Below, one piece after another: positions 6,901-13,394 of a DNA stretch of 13,394 nt (position 1 is its first letter; each line of letters opens with the position of its first letter). The notes under the pieces are model-generated. The model was not told where the DNA came from and ran no database searches. It worked only from the letters and a program-made list of their open reading frames with translations. Origin of the DNA: an uncultured Eubacteriales bacterium (GTDB lineage Bacteria > Bacillota_A > Clostridia > Christensenellales > Aristaeellaceae); NCBI GenBank assembly GCA_900553645.1, contig USEE01000012.1, forward strand, positions 1 through 13,394. The letters run 5' to 3'. The position numbers and the translations under genes were made by a program.

Positions 6901-9900
6901 TAACGAACGCAGTGCGGTAGAGGCTGAAATACTGCTGCGCGGCGAGGTATATGGTGCAAGGCCGGACGGCATAGGCGAAAGTGCACAGGCGGGCGGTATG
7001 CCCATGGCCGTGGTCGCGGACGACTTCGGGAATGAAAATGCGCCCGCAATGGGCGGCGGCGATGTGCAGAGTGTGGATAATGCGCCGCAGATGCGCACGG
7101 AGGTGCAGAACCAGAACACGCCCGCCGAACTGCGCACGAGCGCAAACGGGTATATTGAGGTATTCAGCGCCGACGGGCAGGTGGATATTGAGCGCGCGCA
7201 GGAGATGCTGGACAGCGCCAACACGGGCGTAACGTATAAGCCCGCGGGTGAGTACAGCGCCGACGAGATACGCAATATACAGGGGTATTTGCAGTCGGTT
7301 GACAAGAATATGGTAGAGCTTTGCGAAGAATACCGTGCCAACAAGAACGGGAAATTCAAGAGGTATACCATTTCGCCGGTTACGGACGTGGAAGCCAGCG
7401 ATATATCAGCGCTGACCGGAACGGATTTAAGCGGGTATGTACATGCCATAGACAAGAACGGATTTAACCACATAGAGAAGCGGCATGGAATAAATGGCGA
7501 GAATGACAGCAACATGTCGAATGCCAGCGATGTGGCGCGCATAGGGTACGTGCTTGCCAATTATGACAGTGTAGAGCTTGCACTGAAAGAAGATGGAACG
7601 CCGGATGCAGCGGTTGGCTATATGGATTCAAATGACAATCCATCAAAAAAGCTGATTTACAGCAAAAAAATAAACGGCACGATGTACGTAATCGAAGCCG
7701 CAGGTGACAATGCATATAAAAAGCTGTGGGTAATAACGGCATACATGGATTCTGGCAATAAAAAAAGAGGCTTACGGCAAGCGCCCAATGCCAGTGAACA
7801 GCAAGTCATTGACCCTCGGCTTACGTCCGAAACGGACTTCCCATCTCGCCCCTCTGACATAAATATATCACAGGGCGGCTCAAATGTCAACGCGGACACG
7901 GGCAAAGTGCTGGGCGGCATATACGCAAACGGCAAGCCGCTATTTAGCGCCATGACGGACGCGGAATTGGACGGCGAAATCGCGCGGGAAGCGGACGGCG
8001 GGCGGCTGGCGGAGCTGAGAAGCGAGCGCGAGAATCGGGCGGGGCAGGAAAACGCGGACAGGCGCAGACGCGATGTGCGGCTGGGCGAGATAGAGCAGAT
8101 GCTGTCGGACGTGCCCAGGGCGGACGATACCGAGCTTAACATGCAGGAGCGGTACCTGAGGCGGCGGGCGGCGCAGCTGGACAGCGAGATCGAGGTGGCC
8201 AGGGACAGCGGCGACGACGTGAAGGGGCTTACGGACGAATTAAAGCGCACGCAGGACAATATGAATGCAATCCACGCGGAGCAGCAGCGCCGCGCAAGTG
8301 TACGTCAGGAAGCCACGGAGAGCCTTATAAACGAGATACGCGACGAAAACCCGGGCAGGCGCAGGGACGCCGAGGCGGAGCGCGAGCGGATAAGGCAGAG
8401 CCAGCAGGCGGGGCGCGAGGCATTGGACGCGCTGAAGGCCGGGCGGGACGGGCGTCGGGCGTGGCGCACGACCGACGCCATATCGATAGAGGAAGCGGCG
8501 CGGGTATTTACAGACGGCGCGGGCGCGGAGGACGGCGCGGACATTGAAGGCACGCTGAAGGCCAATCAGGAGGCGATAAGCCAGTGGGAGCAGCGGCGCG
8601 CGCAGCTGAGCGGCGCGGAAGCGGACTTGCAGGAGGAACTAAGTTCACTGCTTAAACAGCAGACGCGCATGGCGCAGGAGGACGCGAATAGATTGTCGGC
8701 GGACGATGTGCGCGAGCGGCTGAATATAAACGAGCGGATAATCCGGATCCAGAACGACATGGATCAGGTGAAGGGGCTGAGGCAGCAGATAGACAGCAGC
8801 CTGAGGTACTTAAACGCGCACGCGGGCGAGGGGGTTATTGAGACGCTGCGCTCAGGCCGGATACCCGAGCAGATGATGGAGCGCATAATGGGGTATGTGG
8901 ACGAGATACGCGTTCCCAAAAGCGGCGCGACCGGCATGAACATGAACACGCCCGCGCGGGTATTCGACGATCTGTTCGGGGACGCGTCGCCGGTAATGCG
9001 CGCGATATACACGGACCCGATAGCCGAGCACGAGGCGGACAGGCAAAGGTATATAGCGGGTGCGCGGGAAAAGATAGCGGCGCTAAAGCTGAACAGTGCG
9101 GAAAGCGAGCTGGTCCAGCGCGTGGGCGAGGGCGTAATGACGCCGGACGAGCTGGACAAGGCGATAAGCGAAGGGCTGGCGCGGCGCGGAAGCAAACTGA
9201 AGCGCGGCGACGGCACATGGCAGGAGGGCGCGGAGGTAAGCGCGCCGCGCGTCAGTACGGCAGAGCAGGCGCTGGAGGCGCTCAAAAGAGCGGTAGATAA
9301 TAACCCGCTTCAGGCCGGACATGAATACAAGGCGGGCGATTATGACGAGCTGATAAAAAAGGTTCAGGCTGACGGCGGGACGCATACCGCGGATGAGTGG
9401 GATCGCATTTTAGGCTTTGCAGGAAATAATCCGCGCGCCAGCAACCTTGAGAGGTTCGTGCATAACACGCAGGAACGCGCGCTGGCGGCGAACGACGGCA
9501 AGACCACGAAAGCCGAGGCCAGGAATGCGACGGTCAGTTCGACGGAGCTGCTTGAGTTTATGCGCAATGAGATGGCCGAAGATGCGGAAAGAATGCCGCA
9601 AAGGCGTAAGTTTACGGATCAGCTGCTTTCAAAAACGGAAATACCAGTAGTCGAATTGAAAACGCCGGTTATTGACATAAGCAAGCCGTTCAGTGAAGCG
9701 AAGAAGGTTGCAGGGTTCAAAACGACGGTCAATGCAGATACAGGCGTTGAAATTGCGATCAATGGTGACGGATATAAGAAAACACGCAGAAGCATAGAAA
9801 ACTTGCCTGATGAACTTAAAGTGCCTGCAAAAGCAGCCCTTGAGAATTTCAACACTCTTATTCAGAATAGCGTCTATGTGGGCAGTTATACGGATTATGG

Positions 9901-10213
9901 CAATTCGCAGAACATGACCGCTATGCACTGCTTCGTAGCGCCGTTTGAATATGATGGCACAGAATACCGCGCCATATATTCGGCGAAAGAGACTCGTAAT
10001 AACGACGGCGGTTATAGTACAAAGCTGTACCTGCAGCGCGTGGAAGCCCTGAAAGCACAAAAAAATGTGGCAAACGTTGAAGACCTCACAATCTCATCGA
10101 ATGAGACGGAAAGGACAAAAAATTACATCAACGATGCCACTAATGGAAGTGTATCACCGCAAGGCAGCGCTGTCAACACAATCGACGCGAAAACCACGGG
10201 AATCAATTTTTAA
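3917..10213 (+). CDS. giant phage polyvalent virion protein with PBECR-type nuclease-like and LPD3-like domains (2098 aa)
   Basis: I start at ATG 3917 (MSYLSRIKQVEEEKRRQGG) because GGAGG (3907-3911) lies 5 bases before it. The frame is open back to TTG 3599, but that stretch covers the CRISPR repeats and the antisense antitoxin gene. Layout: 1-150 basic Ala/Lys-rich; about 462-668 Gly/Ala-rich, partly hydrophobic, including FSEGFEEVAEDAVGNAIAKA, a module common in large ejected phage proteins; about 680-1090 charged coiled coil; about 1165-1280 a PBECR-type (Barnase-EndoU-ColicinE5/D-RelE-like nuclease, closest to PBECR3) domain with HIEKRHG at 1185-1191, then LIYSKKINGTMYVIEA and LWVITAYM; about 1330-1640 coiled coil; about 1660-1770 a conserved phage segment with MNTPARVFDDLFGD and DPIAEHEADRQRYIAGAR; about 1933-2045 a domain resembling LPD3 of polyvalent proteins (NLPDELKVPAKAAL, then YVGSYTDYGN and EYRAIYSAKE). 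No signal peptide. Likely injected with the DNA, carrying effector domains into the cell. The nuclease activity is inferred. Confidence 0.7.
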   Translation: MSYLSRIKQVEEEKRRQGGTGAKPKANAAARNANGTIKATVKTSAAKSKAAQTVLVPGASAAGKATGGQTRTGVTWSTLSDMKQRGAIPSAAKTRAADVRTVKPAGSDAAGTKSTQTGAAGMKIKPLDLNNPGANADVNALIGAQVSSKTVQNGSNAIQSGAPRRSFIANAQTAGGAVTGTPQSLRDGFTLSGANENGIVGSAAKARRENEQVGRTLMSALDLNDTGTLAALEGMAPVVSSPEVKPAQEGVHWDPLGGLSAQEKTEALMPIIESSDYYKQSKAQIDAQAGALDAEILTLDGRIAALGEESFSEAQALRAERNRLKMQRYYAQDKLNNLADETRVRLTDAGVLKGSLTPEEKIRYDIDQVAKASGAAGFFETLGLATATTGHQVVDSTPRDLATTYVTAMAAMAGVQSPVDWLEAHPEQKAIFDRAYSPTQDLSDYSGSFGSEGWDTFQKLEQSAAESLKTMAISYGLGAVGAGSAGAGAQHVTRILQWVNSGLSAAAGAARDAATAGADSHDAGAAFLFTGIANAYLEQGGADRVFENAARLGQKIAGTGAGGKIVSKLCPAGVKKVADAIKSSKYGWIYEAGLDVFKSFFSEGFEEVAEDAVGNAIAKAVYDKDMPWTGEGGVIDGAQYMEDGLIGGGMGAAFTVIGGLLMPGQYRAHLLSQIALDEVKRGMPISKKQIADINAAIDTEIRAGEKSISDVDAHAGIWRANGQEAPESLKNWRAAAENAGKAQSVYEAARRGVEQLISDMESGAVDVSTEQGVKSYNAVMAEYSAASEKLSQAARENVSARDTYYTDEDALSAQLDGKSSATIERMDEIAQALREPGGAGDVDARKLNSPEAQEVIRAADEAIMSRDALAGEIEQTVEDEKNAPSPGEALEAIERRRQLSAEYVVARQQAEEVLTQLREAVRNDSPERLNERMEEGRARNRENGQYDEKYDSISTQELSAERERLNLRLEQVENELEGAHGSRYRRLEREAERLYNERSAVEAEILLRGEVYGARPDGIGESAQAGGMPMAVVADDFGNENAPAMGGGDVQSVDNAPQMRTEVQNQNTPAELRTSANGYIEVFSADGQVDIERAQEMLDSANTGVTYKPAGEYSADEIRNIQGYLQSVDKNMVELCEEYRANKNGKFKRYTISPVTDVEASDISALTGTDLSGYVHAIDKNGFNHIEKRHGINGENDSNMSNASDVARIGYVLANYDSVELALKEDGTPDAAVGYMDSNDNPSKKLIYSKKINGTMYVIEAAGDNAYKKLWVITAYMDSGNKKRGLRQAPNASEQQVIDPRLTSETDFPSRPSDINISQGGSNVNADTGKVLGGIYANGKPLFSAMTDAELDGEIAREADGGRLAELRSERENRAGQENADRRRRDVRLGEIEQMLSDVPRADDTELNMQERYLRRRAAQLDSEIEVARDSGDDVKGLTDELKRTQDNMNAIHAEQQRRASVRQEATESLINEIRDENPGRRRDAEAERERIRQSQQAGREALDALKAGRDGRRAWRTTDAISIEEAARVFTDGAGAEDGADIEGTLKANQEAISQWEQRRAQLSGAEADLQEELSSLLKQQTRMAQEDANRLSADDVRERLNINERIIRIQNDMDQVKGLRQQIDSSLRYLNAHAGEGVIETLRSGRIPEQMMERIMGYVDEIRVPKSGATGMNMNTPARVFDDLFGDASPVMRAIYTDPIAEHEADRQRYIAGAREKIAALKLNSAESELVQRVGEGVMTPDELDKAISEGLARRGSKLKRGDGTWQEGAEVSAPRVSTAEQALEALKRAVDNNPLQAGHEYKAGDYDELIKKVQADGGTHTADEWDRILGFAGNNPRASNLERFVHNTQERALAANDGKTTKAEARNATVSSTELLEFMRNEMAEDAERMPQRRKFTDQLLSKTEIPVVELKTPVIDISKPFSEAKKVAGFKTTVNADTGVEIAINGDGYKKTRRSIENLPDELKVPAKAALENFNTLIQNSVYVGSYTDYGNSQNMTAMHCFVAPFEYDGTEYRAIYSAKETRNNDGGYSTKLYLQRVEALKAQKNVANVEDLTISSNETERTKNYINDATNGSVSPQGSAVNTIDAKTTGINF
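4355..4385 (+). repeat. short tandem repeat inside the giant gene
   Basis: Three near-identical units, TTCAAAAACGG, TTCAAAACGG and TTCAAATGC, lie in a row and encode SSKTVQNGSNA. The unit is 10-11 bp and AT-richer than the surrounding sequence, so slippage here would shift the frame of the giant gene unless compensated. Confidence 0.55.
4457..4500 (+). repeat. palindromic dispersed repeat inserted in frame in the giant gene
   Basis: The segment starts CCCCTCAGTCACTTCGTGAC and ends GGAGCCAA, with GTCAC-TTC-GTGAC as its core hairpin. This is the form of a palindromic element (CCTCAGTC..GAC.GCT..GGAGCCAA) that I recall as abundant between genes of gut Clostridia. Here it is translated as part of the giant protein (TGTPQSLRDGFTLSGAN) with no stop. 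Family assignment is from memory of the pattern. Confidence 0.5.
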
Positions 10214-10235
10214 CCAACCAAAAGAATGCTATAAT
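10207..10235 (+). promoter_or_regulatory. extended -10 promoter at the end of the phage region
   Basis: TGCTATAAT (10227-10235) is a perfect extended -10, with a weak -35 TTTTTA (10207-10212) at 17 bases. The -35 overlaps the stop of the giant gene. The only open frame immediately downstream (10236-10403) has no ribosome site, so the transcript may be non-coding or a remnant. The same TGCTATAAT drives the antitoxin-like gene at 3882-3890. Confidence 0.4.
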
Positions 10236-10300
10236 ATGTACATGGATAGGACAACGTTAGTAGGCTTTTTTGAGGATGTCGAGACCACAGAGAAATACGA

Positions 10301-10321
10301 TGTGATATTGACAATATCACA
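10301..10321. promoter_or_regulatory. 21-bp perfect palindrome, operator-like
   Basis: TGTGATATTG (10301-10310) and CAATATCACA (10312-10321) are exact reverse complements around a single A at 10311. The symmetry, odd centre and AT content are typical of a dimeric repressor operator. A half-site GATATTG recurs at 10435-10441, just upstream of the promoter of the HTH-GH51 gene. It may belong to that XRE protein or to a phage repressor. Confidence 0.5.
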
Positions 10322-10372
10322 ACGCACATATCCTTGCTCACTCTTTTTTTCATTTTCTTGTTACGGTCTTTC

Positions 10373-10417
10373 GGGGCAACAGCCCCCCTCAAATCGCTTG
10401 TAAAGCGATTGTGTTTT
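10373..10417 (+). terminator. intrinsic terminator after the phage region
   Basis: AATCGCTT (10392-10399) pairs with AAGCGATT (10403-10410) around a GTA loop, followed by GTGTTTTC. A second hairpin, GGGGC-AACA-GCCCC (10373-10386), stands just before it. Together they would stop transcription coming from the phage side before the HTH-GH51 promoter. Confidence 0.65.
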
Positions 10418-10455
10418 CGAAAAAAGCCTGATACGATATTGCCATAAGCAGTGAT

Positions 10456-10494
10456 GTTGCAACACATAGCTACAATCTACAATAGTGAAAGGAG
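10456..10494 (+). promoter_or_regulatory. promoter and ribosome site of the HTH-GH51 gene
   Basis: TTGCAA (10456-10461) and TACAAT (10478-10483) are separated by 16 bases and match sigma-70 consensus at 4/6 and 5/6. AAAGGAG (10488-10494) follows, 12 bases before ATG 10507, a rather long spacing. The GATATTG half-site at 10435-10441 lies 14 bases upstream of the -35. Confidence 0.5.
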
Positions 10495-10506
10495 ACGATC
10501 TCACCA

Positions 10507-12690
10507 ATGCGATGCTCCCTTGTTTCCAACAAAATAATCCAAGCCCGTGAACGTTTGGGACTCACACAGCAGCAGTTAGCGGAAAAGCTTTGTGTAACCA
10601 ACAAAGCCGTTTCCAAGTGGGAATGTGGCGTCACACTTCCTGACATCTCGCTTTTGGTGCCGCTATGCCGTGTTCTGGGTCTGACGGTGCAGGAACTGCT
10701 GGATGAATACGACGGCAAATTCGGTAATACCCCCGGCTGCCAGACCACGGAAGATCCTGCGCAGGACACGCTGTTTGCGGCGCAGCAGCACAGCCATTAC
10801 CTGTATATCGATCTCAAAACCACCTCTACGGTGTCGCCCCATTTGTTTGGCCACAACCTGGAGCATACCAGAGCCAGCATCATGGATGGTCTCAGCGCCC
10901 AGATGATCCGCAACCGGAAGTTTGCCGGCGCTGCGGCGCGCAACGGCGTAGCGCTGGACTGGGAAGGCATCGGCGAATGCGTGTACTTCGCCAATGAACA
11001 CCGCCTTCCCGGTAGCAACGCAAACGAAGCTTATGTATGTCATTACGCGCACAACGGCATGTGGCGGCGTAACGAATGCCAGTCCCAGATGATTCAGAAC
11101 CCAATTCCGAATCAGGTGAGCGGTATCCGTCAAAAGGAGCTCTTCCTTCAAAAGGACAGGAGCTATCCGTTTGCCGTCGTTGTCAAAGTACAGCAGCCGC
11201 TGGATGTGCGCGTCGCGCTCACCAACGCCGATGGTACGCAGATTTATGCGGAAACCGTTTTTCCTGTTCAGCCCGTTCTAGCGAAGGAGGATGCACAGGA
11301 AGAGCTGGATGAATGGCAGCGCTTTGAGACGATTCTGACCCCCGGCGTCGACGATGCGCATGCCGTGATAAGCATTACCTACACGGAGCAGGCACAACTG
11401 CTCATCGGCGCAGTTTCCATGATGCCGGACAATCATTTCCATACCATGCGCAGGGACACCGTGGAAAAGCTCAAGGAAATCGGCGTGCGTCTGCTGCGCT
11501 GGCCGGGTGGCAACTTTGCCGGCGAATATCGCTGGCAGGATATGTTCCTGCATCCCGACAGGCGCGCTCCCATGGAGGGCTACATGGAAAATGAAACGCA
11601 GCCCTTTACACACGGCTATGACATGCATGAAATAGACACCGACGATTTTATTGCACTGTGCCGTGAGATCGGCGCGGAGCCCTTCCTCACCATCAATGCC
11701 GCCTGGGATTCCCCCGAAGTATGCGCCGCCTGGGTGGAATACTGCAACGGCCCTGCCGAGAGCAAATACGGCAGGCTGCGTGCCCAGCGCGGTCATCAGG
11801 AGCCCTACAATGTCAAATGGTGGTCGCTGGGCAACGAAATGGGTTATGGCCACATGGAGGGCGCAAATACGCCGGATGGATACGCATCGCTGGTGGAAAC
11901 GCATGCGCGTGCCATGCTGAAGGTTACGCCGGATCTGAAATTTGTTTCTTCCGGCCCCTATCCGAATCAGGAGTGGGTAGATGTTTCCATCAAGAAGCTG
12001 GCTCCCATTGCGCCATACGTTTCTCTGCATACGTACAATTCAGTCCATTGGGACTTCACCTCTCCGGAGGGCATGGAGCGCTGCTATAACGAAATGATCC
12101 GCATGCCCATTCACAATCTAGGAATCCTGCGCAGGCTGCATGACATGCTCCCGGAAAAGACATTCATCTCCTACGATGAATGGAATCTGTGGAAAACATG
12201 GTGCCGCAATCCTTCCTCCATGGAGGGCATCTTCACTGCGCAGATGCTGCACATGTTCATGCATGAAAGCGAAAAACAGCGCATGCCCATGGCCTGCTAC
12301 TTTGAGCCGGTTAACGAAGGCGCCATGCAGGTGCATCCGGATCATACTGAGCTGACGGCAACCGGTCAGGCCTTTGCGCTGCTCTCCCGGCATGCCGGCG
12401 GAAAGCTGTGTACGGTAGATGGTGTAGAAGACTTTGAAGTCGTTGCCACCATCGATGATCATCATGTGCTGACCCTGACGATGCTCAACCTGAACTGGCA
12501 GGAGGAAACTACTTACTCTCTGAATAAATGCGGAACAATTCTGGAAAGCAAGGTACTTCAGGCCGAAAATCTGTTGCCTGGTACCCCGTTTACGGAAAAT
12601 CCCCTGATGATTCATGTCAAGGATGATATTATCAAGGCGAAGCTTCCACCCCGCAGCGTTGCCTGTATCAGTATTTCACTCGTCGAATAA
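10507..12690 (+). CDS. XRE helix-turn-helix fused to GH51 alpha-L-arabinofuranosidase (727 aa)
   Basis: Residues about 8-65 are an XRE/HTH_3 DNA-binding domain (ARERLGLTQQQLAEKL, NKAVSKWECG, then LPDISLLVPLCRVLGLTVQELL). After a linker (about 66-96), residues 97-727 are a full GH51 enzyme. It opens with VSPHLFGHNLEHTRASI; about 200-310 is a beta-rich insert. RWPGGNF (331-337) supplies the substrate-binding Arg/Asn; SLGNE places the acid/base Glu at 444; SLHTY (506-510) has conserved His508 and Tyr510; YDEWN places the nucleophile Glu at 558; a C-terminal beta-sandwich ends LPPRSVACISI. GH51 enzymes release terminal arabinofuranose from arabinan, arabinoxylan or arabino-oligosaccharides. There is no signal peptide, so it acts in the cytoplasm. 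The fusion suggests a one-protein sensor-regulator or an autoregulated enzyme. Codon use (Ile ATC/ATT) differs from the phage genes, so it belongs to the chromosome. Confidence 0.9.
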   Translation: MRCSLVSNKIIQARERLGLTQQQLAEKLCVTNKAVSKWECGVTLPDISLLVPLCRVLGLTVQELLDEYDGKFGNTPGCQTTEDPAQDTLFAAQQHSHYLYIDLKTTSTVSPHLFGHNLEHTRASIMDGLSAQMIRNRKFAGAAARNGVALDWEGIGECVYFANEHRLPGSNANEAYVCHYAHNGMWRRNECQSQMIQNPIPNQVSGIRQKELFLQKDRSYPFAVVVKVQQPLDVRVALTNADGTQIYAETVFPVQPVLAKEDAQEELDEWQRFETILTPGVDDAHAVISITYTEQAQLLIGAVSMMPDNHFHTMRRDTVEKLKEIGVRLLRWPGGNFAGEYRWQDMFLHPDRRAPMEGYMENETQPFTHGYDMHEIDTDDFIALCREIGAEPFLTINAAWDSPEVCAAWVEYCNGPAESKYGRLRAQRGHQEPYNVKWWSLGNEMGYGHMEGANTPDGYASLVETHARAMLKVTPDLKFVSSGPYPNQEWVDVSIKKLAPIAPYVSLHTYNSVHWDFTSPEGMERCYNEMIRMPIHNLGILRRLHDMLPEKTFISYDEWNLWKTWCRNPSSMEGIFTAQMLHMFMHESEKQRMPMACYFEPVNEGAMQVHPDHTELTATGQAFALLSRHAGGKLCTVDGVEDFEVVATIDDHHVLTLTMLNLNWQEETTYSLNKCGTILESKVLQAENLLPGTPFTENPLMIHVKDDIIKAKLPPRSVACISISLVE

Positions 12691-12722
12691 CATACACGGA
12701 ATGCAAAAAGAATAAAAGGATA

Positions 12723-12748
12723 GAGCCTGTTCATTTTTCATCAGGCTC
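12723..12748. terminator. convergent terminator hairpin
   Basis: GAGCCTG (12723-12729) pairs with CAGGCTC (12742-12748) around a 12-base loop. It lies 33 bases after the HTH-GH51 stop and contains the stop codon of the minus-strand transposase remnant in its loop. On the minus strand the stem is followed by a T-rich stretch (TATCCTTTTATTCTTTTTG), so it works best in that direction but may serve both genes. Confidence 0.55.
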
Positions 12749-13394
12749 CACTTTGTAGAGTTTGAGCAGTGACAATGCAAACTTTCGTAACAAATTCAGA
12801 TTCTGCTGTGCAGTTTTGTTCGCAATTCGGCAGTAATCTTCCGAATAATGAACATACAGCAGCCAGTGCATCGATTCCACTGCCCACTCCATGCGTGCGT
12901 GGTGAAGCAGTTCTGACGCTGAAAGTTTACGGCTGGAGATATAATAATGCCACTCTTCTATCCGCGTCCCATCAATATCTGTTTCTTTCCTGATTGCGCC
13001 AATGCAGCTCAGATTCTTCCATTTCTCCTTCCCGTACAGCTACGCAATATCGCTTGTAGTATACGCTGTCCGGATTTCGATTCGCTCCCGGTTCTTTTCT
13101 ACCTTTCGCAGCTTGTCCATGTTGTCATGGAGTTTCTCGTCCTTGACATATTCAGCAATTTCTGTTTCCAGATTTCGCTGGTTTGCTTTGACATCCAACA
13201 AATAATCCGCCTTTCCCGACACGCTGACTTCAGCTGTCTTCTGCTGGCAATTCAGTGCATCCGCAACGATCAGGCATCCCTCAATGTCCATTTTCTTTAG
13301 CAATTCCTGCACTGCCGGGATTTCATTGCTTTTGCCATCAACCGCTTCAGATGCAAGTGTGACACCTAATTCACAGATTTGCGCACTAATAATA
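12731..13394 (-). pseudogene. ISAs1-family transposase remnant with internal stop, 5' end beyond the window
   Basis: Read from the right edge, the frame contains VDGKSNEIPAVQELLKKMDI, EGCLIVADALNCQQKTAE and GKADYLLDVKANQ, the signature of ISAs1 (H-repeat-like) DDE transposases. It stops at TAG (13042-13040) after TTSDIA, then continues in the same frame with LYGKEKWKNLSCIGAIRKET, EWHYYISSRKLSASELLHHA and MEWAVESMHWLLYVHYSEDY, to TGA at 12733-12731. Family members have Trp where the TAG stands (TGG to TAG), and usually Asp where this copy has Tyr in HWLLYVHY. The copy is therefore very likely dead. The first part of the gene and the right inverted repeat lie outside the window. No left inverted repeat was recognised. 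Confidence 0.85.

Noticed and set aside
10236..10403. Open frame of 55 codons starting MYMDRTTLVGFFEDVETTEK
   Set aside because: Its ATG directly abuts the -10 box and has no ribosome site, its end lies in a terminator hairpin, and I recognise no family. It may be a gene remnant but I cannot support it as a gene.
13002..13300. Plus-strand small open frames over the ISAs1 remnant
   Set aside because: They are shadows of the transposase frame read on the minus strand, which has clear family motifs on both sides of the stop.

Overview
The window joins two kinds of DNA. From 1 to about 10213 it is the late (virion) region of a bacteriophage or prophage. From about 10214 to the right edge it looks like bacterial chromosome. 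The host is most likely an anaerobic, gut-type member of the Bacillota (Clostridia). This is an inference from the strong AGGAGG ribosome sites, the XRE and GH51 sequences, the ISAs1 transposase remnant and a Clostridia-type palindromic repeat. I cannot name a species.

Phage part. A G-rich 17-bp tandem repeat (1-82) precedes a small head-tail adaptor-like gene (94-543). A gap with a foldable three-way-junction element (553-629) follows. Then come a beta-propeller-like tail/nozzle protein (726-2165), a Gly/Ser-rich virion protein with a peptidoglycan-binding-like motif and a helical tail (2247-3569), and a giant 2098-residue polyvalent virion protein (3917-10213). The order adaptor, propeller, injected or internal proteins suggests a short-tailed (podovirus-like) phage. 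These genes are GC-rich, G-biased on the coding strand, and use ATA for most isoleucines, unlike the chromosomal gene on the right.

The most interesting stretch is 3572-3890, between two virion genes. It holds a compact, lower-GC, minus-strand unit absent from a long-ORF view. It runs: extended -10 promoter; perfect Shine-Dalgarno; a 51-codon gene matching the toxin-binding C-terminal half of RelB/DinJ antitoxins but without the DNA-binding half; a two-repeat, one-spacer type I-E CRISPR mini-array with the canonical 61-bp period; and a 13-bp bidirectional terminator. It reads as a phage-borne cargo that couples an antitoxin mimic to a single crRNA.

The giant protein has a PBECR-type nuclease-like domain and an LPD3-like C-terminal domain. 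Both lie in AT-richer DNA than the GC-rich scaffold, as expected of exchangeable effector modules.

The 10214-10506 gap holds an extended -10 promoter, a 21-bp near-perfect palindrome, an intrinsic terminator and a promoter for the next gene. That gene (10507-12690) fuses an XRE helix-turn-helix domain to a GH51 alpha-L-arabinofuranosidase that keeps both catalytic glutamates. The window ends in a nonsense-mutated ISAs1-family transposase on the minus strand.
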